Below are positions 20,765 to 29,605 of a stretch of DNA of 36,546 nucleotides, piece after piece; positions within the stretch are counted from its first letter, which is position 1, and every line of letters begins with the position of its first letter. Both the position numbers and the translations under genes were made by a program. The notes beneath the pieces are model-generated. The model did not search any database. It had not been told where the DNA came from and was given only the letters and a program-made list of their open reading frames with translations. This DNA is from Desulfovibrio sp. (GTDB taxonomy: Bacteria > Desulfobacterota > Desulfovibrionia > Desulfovibrionales > Desulfovibrionaceae), in assembly GCA_016218665.1 (NCBI GenBank), contig JACRDI010000013.1:1-36546 (forward strand). Direction: 5' to 3'.

Positions 20765-23299
20765 CTAGGGCTGGTTGCCGTGGCCCAGGCCCGGAACGGG
20801 GCAGGCCAGCGATCCGCCGCCCGGCCCCAGGGCCTGGTCGAAGCGCCGCAGGAATTCCTCGGCCTTGTCCTCGGGCAGGGGGCGGGCGAAGAGATAGCCC
20901 TGGAAGTACTCGCAGCCCAGGCCCTGCAAGATGCCCTGCTGGCTGAGGGTCTCCACGCCCTCGGCCACCACCTCCATGCGCAGGCTTGTGGCCAGCTGGA
21001 TGATGGCGCGCACGATCTCCAGATTCTCCTTGCCGCATTCAAGCATGCGCACGAAGGACAGGTCAATCTTCAAGTGGTCCAGCGGCAGCCGCGTGAGGTA
21101 GGCCAGGCTGGAGTACCCGGTGCCGAAGTCGTCCACCGAGAAGGTGACGCCCATTTCGCGCAGCTCGGAGAGCTTGTTCAGCACCACGGCGCCGCTCTGC
21201 ATCAGCGCCGTCTCGGTCACTTCGAGCTTCAGGTTGCGGGCCGGCAGGCCGGTCTCGCTCAAGATGTCGCGCATGCGCGGCAGAAAATCCGGCTTGGGCA
21301 CCTGCTGGGGGGAAAGGTTCACCGAAAGCATGGCGTTGTTCAGGTGCGGGTAGCGCGCGCGCCAGCGGTTCAGGATGCGCGAGCCCTCGCGCAGGGCCCA
21401 GTAGCCCAGCTCCACCACCTTGCCCGATTCCTCGGCGATGGGGATGAACTCGCCGGGCATGATGACCCCGCGCTCCGGATGCCGCCAGCGTGCCAGGGCC
21501 TCGAAGCCGAAGAGCTGGCGCTGCGCGCCGATCTGCACGATGGGCTGGAACTCCAGGAAGAACTCGCCCCTGGCGATGGCCCGGTCCATCTCATGCTCCA
21601 GGCGCACCACCTTCAGGGTCTGGGCCAGCAGCGAGGGCGTGAAGCTCTTGACCCGGTTGCGCCCCATGGCCTTGGCCCGGTGCATGGCCAGGTTGGCGTT
21701 GCGCAGGGCCTCCTCGGCGTTGGCGGCGGCGGTCTGGCCCAGGGCCAGGCCGATGCTGGCGGTGATGGTGATCTCCTGCCCGTCCAGGTCCATCGGCGCG
21801 CCCAGGGCCTGCCGGATGCGGCGGATGGCCTGGATGGGCCGCTTGTAGGAGTCGAACTCCTCCATGACCACCACAAACTCGTCGCCGCCCATGCGGGCCA
21901 CGGTGTCCAGCTCGCGCACGGCACCGCGCAGGCGGGCGGCCGTCTCCACCAGCACGGCGTCGCCCGCGGTGTGGCCCAGGGTGTCGTTGATGAGCTTGAA
22001 GCGGTCCAGATCCAGGTAGATGACGGCGTAGCGGTAGTCGGGCCTTCTGCGCGCACGCTGCAGCGCGTTTTCGATGCGCTCCACGCAGAGGGTGCGGTTG
22101 GCCACGCCGGTGAGGGGATCGTGCAGGGCCTGGTGGCGCAGGCGGCTCTCCAGCCGGTGGCGCTCGGTGTGGTCCTGGAACATGCAGGCGCAGGCGCCGG
22201 GCTCGGTCTGGAAGCAGTGCAGCTCAAGCGCTCCGGCCAGCTGCCCGCCGGGGGAGTCCAGCTCGCCCGTGTTCCAGCCCTCGCCGTGGGAGCAGGTGCG
22301 CGCCAGGCGCTTGCGCAGTTCCTCGGACGTCAGCTCCGGGAAGGCGCGCTCCAGGCCGCAGCCGATGAGCGGAGCGTGCTCGCGGCAGAGAATCCGGTCC
22401 GCGGCGGGGTTGGCCGCGGCAAGGAACAGGTCGCCGTCGCTGCGAAGCCGGTAGATGTGCACCCCGAACGGCGAGCCGCGGAACAGGGCGTCGGCGCGGC
22501 GCTCGGCCTCGGCCAGGGCGCTCTCGGCGGCTTTGCGCGCGGTCACGTCGACGCCGGTCTCCCACGCGGTCCAGCCCATGACCGGCCGCGACTGCGCGGC
22601 CCGCGTCCAGGCGATTGTCTTCAGGCTGCCGTCGGCCGCGCGCATGACCGCTTCGCGCGGGCGGGCCTCGCCCGGCTTCTGGTGCCAGGCCAGCGCGGCC
22701 GCGCGGGCGCCGGCATCCGGGTACAGGCGCTCGAAGACGTCCGCCCGCCCGATGACCTCGGCCGCGCCGTAGCCCAGCACGCGCTCGCACTCGCGGTTCC
22801 AGAACACGATGCGCCCGGCTTCGTCGTGGGCGTGCAGCATGAGCGGCAGGTTGTGGACCAGCACTTCCAGGCGCTTCTGATGCAGGGTGCAGGCCAGCTC
22901 GGTGTCGCGCAGGGAGGTGACGTCCAGCGCGTGGGAGGCGGTGAGCCGCTTGGTCCGGGCTTCGGGGGCGAGTTCTTCCCGCAGCAGGTGCACCACGTGC
23001 TCGCGCCCGTTCCACATCAGCACGCGCTCGGCGCTGTTCGTCGCGCCGGAGGCAGGCGGGAAGAAGAGCGCCTCCGGGGCGCCCAGCACGTCTCGCCGCT
23101 CCCGGCCCAGTGCGCGGCAGGCTGCGTTGTTTACGTAAGTCAGGCGGCCGTGCCTGTCGGAGACGAAGACCGGGACGGTCAGGGTGTCCAGGACGCGGGC
23201 GAAGTCCCGCGCGGTGAGCGAATGCCCGGGCTTCCGGCCGGAGCGCTTCGGGGACTGCTGCTTGAGACTGACCGCTTGGGGGGACGGCTTTGCGCTCAT
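20765..23299 (-). CDS. PAS-GGDEF-EAL bifunctional c-di-GMP protein
   Basis: A 844-residue cytoplasmic protein with three PAS-like domains (about 25-390), a GGDEF domain (about 400-560) and an EAL domain (about 580-820). The GGDEF active site RMGGDEF is intact, and RELD five residues earlier is an RxxD inhibitory site. EAL catalytic motifs are also intact: FEALARW, VNLSP, LEVTETAL, DDFGTGYSSL, LKIDLSFV and AEGVET. It may therefore both make and degrade c-di-GMP, with PAS domains setting the balance. ATG 23299 has AGGTG close upstream; GTG 23332 with AGGGA nine bases before it is a fair alternative that adds 11 residues. No membrane helix seen. Signal unknown. Confidence 0.93.
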   Translation of the reverse strand: MSAKPSPQAVSLKQQSPKRSGRKPGHSLTARDFARVLDTLTVPVFVSDRHGRLTYVNNAACRALGRERRDVLGAPEALFFPPASGATNSAERVLMWNGREHVVHLLREELAPEARTKRLTASHALDVTSLRDTELACTLHQKRLEVLVHNLPLMLHAHDEAGRIVFWNRECERVLGYGAAEVIGRADVFERLYPDAGARAAALAWHQKPGEARPREAVMRAADGSLKTIAWTRAAQSRPVMGWTAWETGVDVTARKAAESALAEAERRADALFRGSPFGVHIYRLRSDGDLFLAAANPAADRILCREHAPLIGCGLERAFPELTSEELRKRLARTCSHGEGWNTGELDSPGGQLAGALELHCFQTEPGACACMFQDHTERHRLESRLRHQALHDPLTGVANRTLCVERIENALQRARRRPDYRYAVIYLDLDRFKLINDTLGHTAGDAVLVETAARLRGAVRELDTVARMGGDEFVVVMEEFDSYKRPIQAIRRIRQALGAPMDLDGQEITITASIGLALGQTAAANAEEALRNANLAMHRAKAMGRNRVKSFTPSLLAQTLKVVRLEHEMDRAIARGEFFLEFQPIVQIGAQRQLFGFEALARWRHPERGVIMPGEFIPIAEESGKVVELGYWALREGSRILNRWRARYPHLNNAMLSVNLSPQQVPKPDFLPRMRDILSETGLPARNLKLEVTETALMQSGAVVLNKLSELREMGVTFSVDDFGTGYSSLAYLTRLPLDHLKIDLSFVRMLECGKENLEIVRAIIQLATSLRMEVVAEGVETLSQQGILQGLGCEYFQGYLFARPLPEDKAEEFLRRFDQALGPGGGSLACPVPGLGHGNQP

Positions 23300-23491
23300 G
23301 CTCACCTGCGTGATCGAGGGTATTTGCTGCACCTGTTACCATCCCTGCGTGCAAAAGCAAGGCCTTGTGTAACCTCCTATGATGTTTGGCAGCGGCTCAG
23401 ATGGGCGTCTGGACGGCCCCTCTCCGGCCGTGCTACGTATGGGCCGCGACGCCATGCCCGGCGCCGTGAAACACACAGCAGGGAGGACGCC

Positions 23492-23950
23492 ATGATCAAG
23501 GATTTCAAGGAATTCATCATGCGCGGCAATGTGGTGGACATGGCCGTGGGTATCGTCATCGGCGCGTCCTTCGGCGGCATCGTCAAGTCCCTGGTGGACG
23601 ACGTGCTCATGCCGCCCATCGGCCTGCTGCTGGGCCGCGTGGACTTCACCAATCTCTACGTCACCCTGCGCGAGGGCGCGGTGCCCGGCCCCTATACGGC
23701 CCTGGCCGAGGCCAAGAAGGCTGGCGCGGTGACGCTCAACGTGGGCCTGTTCGCCAACACGGTCATCAATTTCCTCATCGTGGGCATGGCCATTTTTCTG
23801 GTGGTGCGCGCGGTGAACCGCCTGCGCGACATGCAGAAGAAGGACGAGCCCGCGGCCGAGCCCACCACCCGCGACTGCCCCTACTGCGCCATGAACATCA
23901 GCGTGAAGGCCAGGCGCTGCCCGCACTGCACGTCCGATCTTTCGGACTGA
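23492..23950 (+). CDS. mscL: Large-conductance mechanosensitive channel with C-terminal zinc ribbon
   Basis: Pentameric inner-membrane channel that opens under osmotic downshock. The 152-residue chain has the MscL N-terminus FKEFIMRGNVVDMAVGIVIG, first helix to about 40, a periplasmic loop, and the second helix FANTVINFLIVGMAIFLVV (about 85-105). Instead of ending soon after the cytoplasmic helix it continues into CPYCAMNISVKARRCPHC, with C129, C132, C143 and C146, a zinc-ribbon pattern. GGGAGG precedes ATG 23492. Single gene, divergent from the GGDEF-EAL gene. Channel assignment is secure; the ribbon's role is unknown. Confidence 0.95.
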   Translation: MIKDFKEFIMRGNVVDMAVGIVIGASFGGIVKSLVDDVLMPPIGLLLGRVDFTNLYVTLREGAVPGPYTALAEAKKAGAVTLNVGLFANTVINFLIVGMAIFLVVRAVNRLRDMQKKDEPAAEPTTRDCPYCAMNISVKARRCPHCTSDLSD

Positions 23951-24254
23951 TGGGCGGCAGGGCCAGCATCCTTCTGCTGAAGGTGGACCGGATCGGTATG
24001 CATTGCAGGTCTGGGTCTTGCACTTTTTCTGCATTGTGGAGTATGGCTGGATCTGGCGCATCCATGCCGGGAACGCAATTGTCCTCGTGGCACATATGAA
24101 ATTTCCCGACGTGGTTCTCTTTGCGTGGAACACAGGCGGTCATTTTCAGCAGAGATGAAGAGGCCGCCTTGCACTTGGCATGCGATCTGTCGGTACGCGC
24201 ATTAGACATCGTGCAGTTGCTTCTGCTTCATATGAGCCAGGCGGAGGTTTCCCC
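23951..24254 (+). other. Gap between mscL and the histidine kinase gene
   Basis: About 300 bases, visibly less GC-rich than the neighbours, with no credible gene. It contains a direct repeat TGCATTG (23999-24005 and 24030-24036) and a possible promoter TTGCAC (24018-24023), 18-base spacer, TATGGC (24042-24047). No clear mscL terminator. Confidence 0.5.
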
Positions 24255-27200
24255 ATGCCTTTCAGCATGCTCAATGGCCTCAGGGCGCGATTGCTGCTCA
24301 TTGTCCTGCTGGCCATGCTTCCGGTTCTTTTCCTTGCGACATACATGGCCATTGATGACTATCGCCAAGCGAAAACAACGGCCATTGAGAGCAGCAACCG
24401 GATTACAAGAAGCTATGCGGCATCCGGCAATGCCCTGATAGAACATACGCGCCAGCTGATGCAGCAGGCCGGGGCCCTGGCCGCCGGGGAAAGCCCGTCA
24501 CCGGCCGTGTGCGCCCGCATTCTTGCCGCGCTGCGCCAGCCGCAGCTCCGCCACGTCAGCATCCTCCGCCCCGATGGCTCGCCCCTGTGCCCGCCCGCGT
24601 CCGACGCCAACACCAACCCCGGCCCCGCCCGCAGCGGCGGCGACGGATGGTTCCAGCGCGCCCTGGCCTCGGGCTCCTTCACCGTCGGCCATTTCCAGCA
24701 GGGCGCGGACGGCGTGGGCGAACTGCCCGTGGCCCTGCCCGTGCCCGGGCCAGACGGCGTGGGCGGTGCGGCCGGCGCGCCCCGCTTCGTGCTTTGCCTT
24801 GGCCTTTCCCTGGAGACCCTGAAGGACGTGCTGGACGACGAGCCACTGCCCGAGGGGGCCGCGGCCAGCATCATCGACCGCACGGGCACCATCCTGGCGC
24901 GCTTTCCGGACGATCCCGCCGCGGTGGGCAGAAGCGCGCCCCAGGCGGAGGCCTTTCTGCCCGGCCTGGTGGGCCACGGGCGCGACACCTGGGAGTCCGA
25001 GGGCGTGGACGGCGTGCGGCGCATCTATTTCCTCTCGCCCCTTTCCGCCAGCCAGGACCGTGGGCTCTTTCTGCGCGTAGGCATGCCGGCGGACGTGGCC
25101 TTTGCCGCGGCGGACCGCGCCCTGGCGCGCAACCTGGGCTTCATCGGCTTCATGTGCGCGGTGGTGCTGGCCGCCACCTGGTTCTTCAGCAACTCGCTGG
25201 TGCTGCGGCACATCAAGGCCCTGTGGCTGGCCACGCGCAAGCTGGCCGAGGGCAACTACGCCCACCGCATCGGCCCGGCGGGCAGGGGCGAGCTGGGCGA
25301 GCTGGCCCTGGCCTTCGACCACATGGCCGGGGTGCTGCAGGACCGCACTGCGCGGCTCTCCAGCGCGGAAATAAAGTATCGCGAGATCTTCGAGAACTCC
25401 GTGGCCGGCATCTTTCAGGCCACCCCGGAGGGCCGCATCTGCGACGCCAACCGCGCCATGGCCCGGCTGCTGGGCTACAGCGGCCCCGAGGAACTGATCC
25501 GCAAGGTGAGCGACATCGGCCACGACGTGTACGCCAAGCCCGGCCAGCGGGCCGAGGTGCTGGAGCGGCTGGACCGCGACGGCACGGTTTCCAGCCTGGA
25601 GTTTCCGGCGCGCCATGTGAACGGGGAAGAACTCTGGCTCTCCATGGACGCCCGCGCCATCCGCACGGACGAGGGAAGGGTGGCCTACTACGAGGCCATG
25701 GTCTCGGACATCACCCTGCGCAAGCGCATGGAGCAGGAGCTCAAGGCCAAGCAGGAGAAGCTGCACGCCCTGATGGAGCATTCACCGGCCCTCATCAGCA
25801 TCAAGGACGCCGAGGGGCGCTATCTGCTCTCCAGCCGCACGCACCGGGAGCTGCGCTCCAACGGCAGGCCGGCCCTTGGCCGCAGGGTGGACGAGCTCTT
25901 CCCGCCGGAGGTGGCCGGGCAGATACTGGCCGAGGACGCCGAGGTGCTGCGCACCGGACAGGCGCTCACCCGCCAGCGGCCGCTGCCCGTGGGGCAGGAG
26001 ATGCGGCACTTCGTGGCCATCAAATTCCCCCTGCGCGACGCCGCCGGCCGGCCGGACCGCGTGGGCACGATCTCCTACGACGTCACCGACCTGGAGCGCG
26101 TGCGCGAGGCCCTGCGCCAGAGCGAGGAGAAGTTCCGCACCATGATCCAGACCTCGCCGGACCTCATCTGGCTCATCGATCCGGACGGCTTTCTGGTGGA
26201 GGTGAACAGCGCCAGCCGCGACCTCATCGGCTACGAGCCGGAGGAACTGCGCGGCAGGCACTTCAGCCGCTTCTTCCACGCCGAGGACCTGGAGCGCCAC
26301 GACCGCGAGCATGTGCTGCCCCGGCTGGTGGGCATCGGCGCAAAGCCCGCGGACGCGCCGAAGCTCATCAACGAGCGCAGGCAACTGCCGCGCTCCACCC
26401 GGAACCTGAACCTGCGACTCATCCCCAAGGGGCCTGCGGGCGCGGAGGACGGCGGACGCAGCTTCGAGCTGTCCTCCTGTGGGCTCTGGCAGGACATGAC
26501 CTTCGTGGGCACCATCGTGGTCATCCGCGACATCACCGAGCGCCGCCGGGCCGAGGCCGAGCTGAAGAGCAGCCAGGAGCTGCTGCGCCAAACCCAGGCC
26601 ATGGCGCGTATCGGCGGGTTCACCCTGAACCTGGACACCCGCCAGGGCACCTGGACCGAGGAAGCCGGGCGGCTGCTTGGCTGCGCCGCCGACACCGACG
26701 GGTGCTGCGCCTGCATGCCGGACTTCTGGACCCGGCAGGACTTCCTGGCGGCCGACGACCGGGAGCTGTTCCGGAGCGCCCTGCGCCGGGCCGAGGAGGA
26801 GGGCGAGAGCTTCGACCTGGAACTGCTGCTGGAGCCGCACCAAGAACGCCCGGCCGGTCCCCAGACCTGGGTGCGTTTCATGGGCCGCCGGGCCGACCAG
26901 GACGGCGCGCGCCTGCTCTCGGGCTTCATCCAGGACATCACCGATCGCAAGGAGCTGGAGCAGCTCAAGAACGACATCGACAGCATCATCCGCCACGACC
27001 TCAAGGCTCCGCTCAACGGCATTATCAACCTGCCCGTGCTGATGAAGAACGACGGCAACCTGAGCGAGGCCCAGGTGGAGCTCCTGCAGCTCATCGAGGA
27101 CAGCGGCCGCAAGATGCTGCGCCAGGTGGACATGTCGCTCGACCTCATGAAGATCGAGCGGGGGCAGTACGAGCGCAGGCCCGCCGCCTGCGACCTGGCC

Positions 27201-27635
27201 CCGGTGCTGCGCGAGATCGCCGTCCTGCTGGACGACTCCGCCCGGATGAAGCGGGTGCAGGTGCGCCTGCTGCTTGATGGCCGGCCCCTTGCGCCGGAAG
27301 ACTGCTTCATGGCCTGGTGCGAGGAGCGCTTGTGCCATCCCATGCTCATGAATCTGGTGCAGAACGCCCTGGACGCCTCGCCCCAAGGCGAGGTGGTGGA
27401 CGTGGAGCTGACCCAGGGCCAGTGCGCGCGCATCGCCATCCGCAACCGGGGCGAGGTGCCCCAGGACATCCGCGAGCGTTTCTTCGACAAGTACGCCACC
27501 AGCGGAAAGGTCGGCGGCACGGGCCTGGGCACCTACCTGGCGCGGCTCTTCGCCGAGGCGCAAAGCGGGGCGGTGGAGCTGGACTGCTCCGAGCCGGACA
27601 GGACGCTCATCACCGTGCGCCTGCCCAGGCCGTAA
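24255..27635 (+). CDS. Membrane-bound multi-PAS sensor histidine kinase
   Basis: Sensor kinase of 1126 residues. Order: TM1 (about 10-33), a periplasmic sensor region (about 34-290, Cache-like by position and size), TM2 (about 294-316), HAMP (to about 370), three to four PAS domains (about 375-905; for example YREIFENSVAGIFQATPEG and FRTMIQTSPDLIWLIDPDG), a dimerisation/phosphoacceptor domain with H914 in IIRHDLKAPLNGI, and an ATPase domain with the N-box LVQNALDA and GGTGLGTYLA. GGAGG lies eight bases before ATG 24255; the longer frame from 24180 includes no signal features. No response regulator adjoins it; the receiver at 32235 is 4.6 kb away. It ends three bases from the convergent channel gene. 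Signal and output unknown. Confidence 0.93.
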   Translation: MPFSMLNGLRARLLLIVLLAMLPVLFLATYMAIDDYRQAKTTAIESSNRITRSYAASGNALIEHTRQLMQQAGALAAGESPSPAVCARILAALRQPQLRHVSILRPDGSPLCPPASDANTNPGPARSGGDGWFQRALASGSFTVGHFQQGADGVGELPVALPVPGPDGVGGAAGAPRFVLCLGLSLETLKDVLDDEPLPEGAAASIIDRTGTILARFPDDPAAVGRSAPQAEAFLPGLVGHGRDTWESEGVDGVRRIYFLSPLSASQDRGLFLRVGMPADVAFAAADRALARNLGFIGFMCAVVLAATWFFSNSLVLRHIKALWLATRKLAEGNYAHRIGPAGRGELGELALAFDHMAGVLQDRTARLSSAEIKYREIFENSVAGIFQATPEGRICDANRAMARLLGYSGPEELIRKVSDIGHDVYAKPGQRAEVLERLDRDGTVSSLEFPARHVNGEELWLSMDARAIRTDEGRVAYYEAMVSDITLRKRMEQELKAKQEKLHALMEHSPALISIKDAEGRYLLSSRTHRELRSNGRPALGRRVDELFPPEVAGQILAEDAEVLRTGQALTRQRPLPVGQEMRHFVAIKFPLRDAAGRPDRVGTISYDVTDLERVREALRQSEEKFRTMIQTSPDLIWLIDPDGFLVEVNSASRDLIGYEPEELRGRHFSRFFHAEDLERHDREHVLPRLVGIGAKPADAPKLINERRQLPRSTRNLNLRLIPKGPAGAEDGGRSFELSSCGLWQDMTFVGTIVVIRDITERRRAEAELKSSQELLRQTQAMARIGGFTLNLDTRQGTWTEEAGRLLGCAADTDGCCACMPDFWTRQDFLAADDRELFRSALRRAEEEGESFDLELLLEPHQERPAGPQTWVRFMGRRADQDGARLLSGFIQDITDRKELEQLKNDIDSIIRHDLKAPLNGIINLPVLMKNDGNLSEAQVELLQLIEDSGRKMLRQVDMSLDLMKIERGQYERRPAACDLAPVLREIAVLLDDSARMKRVQVRLLLDGRPLAPEDCFMAWCEERLCHPMLMNLVQNALDASPQGEVVDVELTQGQCARIAIRNRGEVPQDIRERFFDKYATSGKVGGTGLGTYLARLFAEAQSGAVELDCSEPDRTLITVRLPRP

Positions 27636-27638
27636 GGG

Positions 27639-28463
27639 CTACCGCTCCAGCGCCTCGGGCTCGTGGAAGGGGTTGCGGTGGGCGGCGGTCATGAACAGGT
27701 AAGGGTAGTTCACCTTCAGGTGGCGCATGTAGGACAGCCACTGCCCGGCCAGCAGGCGGTAGGCGCGCTCCAGGTCGCCTTGCACGTGGGCCGTGTCGGC
27801 CGCGGAAAGCTCCGCCAGATCGAAGCGGAACTCCAGTTCCTCCTTGATGTGCAGCACGGCCCAGAGCAGGTCCGTGAAGCTCTCGTGCTCCAGCAGGTTG
27901 GGGTTTTCCAGCAGGCGCACGAGCAGGGGGCTCTTCTCGGCCAGGAAGCTTTTGATGCGCTCAAGGGCGGCGATGTCCGCCCGGACGCGGAAGGGGTGTC
28001 CGGCCAGGGCCCCGGCATAGGCGCCGAAGCTCTTGTCCGTCCAGGAATCGTGCCGGGGCGGCAGCGCGGCGCGCAGCTCCGGCAGGTTCTCGTCCAGGGC
28101 GGCCAGCTTGCGCATCAGCGCCGTGCCCGCCTCGCTGTAGAACACGCCGATGACCATGTTCAGCTTTTCCATGCGCTCGCGCTGCTCCCGGCGGGAGAGC
28201 AGATGGTCCGCCGTGGCGGCCATGGCGCTCATGAAGGAGCCCACGCCCGTGAGGATCATGAATCCGGCCACGAAGCGGCCGGCCCCGGTGAAGGGCACCA
28301 CGTCGCCGTAGCCCACGGTGGACATGGTGACCACGCTGAAATAGAGCGCGTCGCCCAGGGGCAGCCCTTCCACGTGCATCAGCGCGGCCGTGCCGCACAC
28401 CAGCACCAGCAGCATGACCCCGAGGCTCACCAGCACGCGCTGCTGGCCGGAATCGAGCTTCAT
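27639..28463 (-). CDS. Two-TM potassium channel with unassigned helical C-terminal domain
   Basis: A 274-residue ion channel subunit. TM1 (about 9-29), pore helix and selectivity filter TVGYGD (49-54), TM2 (about 62-84), the plan of KcsA/Kch-type potassium channels. The remaining 190 residues are cytoplasmic, mostly helical and charged, and show no RCK/TrkA nucleotide-binding Rossmann motif (no GxGxxG). The ATG overlaps the butyrate-kinase stop (ATGA), so it is translated from the same operon. Channel identity is clear; gating signal and the C-terminal domain are unknown. Confidence 0.88.
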   Translation of the reverse strand: MKLDSGQQRVLVSLGVMLLVLVCGTAALMHVEGLPLGDALYFSVVTMSTVGYGDVVPFTGAGRFVAGFMILTGVGSFMSAMAATADHLLSRREQRERMEKLNMVIGVFYSEAGTALMRKLAALDENLPELRAALPPRHDSWTDKSFGAYAGALAGHPFRVRADIAALERIKSFLAEKSPLLVRLLENPNLLEHESFTDLLWAVLHIKEELEFRFDLAELSAADTAHVQGDLERAYRLLAGQWLSYMRHLKVNYPYLFMTAAHRNPFHEPEALER

Positions 28464-29596
28464 TCGCCCGTCTCCGCAGCGTCCGTCTCGCCCATTTCCG
28501 CCTGGCGCACCAGGGTGGCGTAGCTGCGGATCTTTTCCCGTCCGGAAAGGGCCAGCTGGGCGCCGCGCGCCAGGGCCAGCAGCTCGTCCACCTGGGGCAG
28601 GGCCAGCACCGGGGCCAGGAAGCGCACCCGTTTGGCGATGCGCTCCACAAGGTGCGCGCTGCGGGCCATGCCGCCGGTGAGCACAATCGCGTCCGGCCCC
28701 GCGTCCGTCTCCTCGAACAGCGTGGCCGCCATGCCGCCCACGCTCTTGGCCACGGCGTAGGCCAGGGCCTCCATGACCGCGCCGCAGTGGGCGTCGCCCT
28801 CGCGGAAGCGGCGCTCCACCTCGCGCAGGTCGTTGGTGCCGGTGTGGGCGTACAGGCCGCCGGCGGTCAGTATCTCGCGCCGCAGCTGGGCCGGGTCCGC
28901 GCCCTTCTGGATCAGCTCCACCAGCACGAGGGCGGGCAGGGCGCCCGCGCGTTCGGCGCTCATGGGGCCCTCGCCGTCCAGGCCGTTGGTCACGTCCACC
29001 ACCTGGCCGCGGTCGTGCGCGCCCACGCTGACGCCGCCGCCCAGGTGCGCCACCAGGAATTTGGCCGTGGCGTACTCCAGGCCCAGCTGCTCGGCCGCCA
29101 GGCGGGCGGCCATGCGCTGGGACAGGGCGTGGAACACCGTGCGCCTGCGGATGCGCGGCAGACCGGTCATGCGGGCGATGTCGCGCAGCTCGTCGGTGAC
29201 CGGGGGATCGACCACGTAGGCCGGGCAGCCGGAGGCCCTGGCGAAGAGCACGGCCAGGGGCGCGCCCAGGTTGCAGGGGTGCTCGCCGTGGGCGTTTCGG
29301 GCTAGTTCGGAGAGCATCACGTCGTCCACGGCGTACACGCCGCCGGGCAGGGGGCGCAGCAGGCCGCCGCGCCCGGCGATGGCGTCGAAGCGGGGCTCGC
29401 AGCCGTGGCGCAGGAGGGCGTCCTCCACGGCCGCGCGGCGCATGGGCAGCTGGGCCTGGGCCCCGCCGCAGGCGGCGATGTCTTCCTTGGGGTGGCTGAC
29501 CTCCTCGCTGAAGGCCAGGGCCTTGCCCTCGAACACCGCCAGCTTGGTGGAGGTGGAGCCGGGATTGATGCAGAGAATTTTGGGGTCGTTCGTCAT
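28460..29596 (-). CDS. buk: Butyrate kinase family (acyl kinase)
   Basis: ASKHA-fold kinase of 378 residues that transfers phosphate between acyl-phosphate (butyryl, isobutyryl or similar) and ADP. Visible: the phosphate motif CINPGSTSTKLAVF (9-22), LVAHLGGGVSVGAH, and the adenosine motif VLTGGMARS. Length and the EEVSHP segment fit Buk rather than AckA. It lies nine bases after the phosphotransacylase gene and overlaps the channel gene by four bases. ATP formation from acyl-CoA with its neighbour is the expected role; substrate chain length is not readable from sequence. Confidence 0.9.
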   Translation of the reverse strand: MTNDPKILCINPGSTSTKLAVFEGKALAFSEEVSHPKEDIAACGGAQAQLPMRRAAVEDALLRHGCEPRFDAIAGRGGLLRPLPGGVYAVDDVMLSELARNAHGEHPCNLGAPLAVLFARASGCPAYVVDPPVTDELRDIARMTGLPRIRRRTVFHALSQRMAARLAAEQLGLEYATAKFLVAHLGGGVSVGAHDRGQVVDVTNGLDGEGPMSAERAGALPALVLVELIQKGADPAQLRREILTAGGLYAHTGTNDLREVERRFREGDAHCGAVMEALAYAVAKSVGGMAATLFEETDAGPDAIVLTGGMARSAHLVERIAKRVRFLAPVLALPQVDELLALARGAQLALSGREKIRSYATLVRQAEMGETDAAETGE

Positions 29597-29605
29597 GTGC
29601 TGTTC

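Noticed and set aside
24014..24034. CTTGCACTTTTTCTGCA as a sigma-54 promoter for the histidine kinase
   Set aside because: The near-invariant GG of the -24 element is TG; a sigma-70 reading of the same bases is as good.
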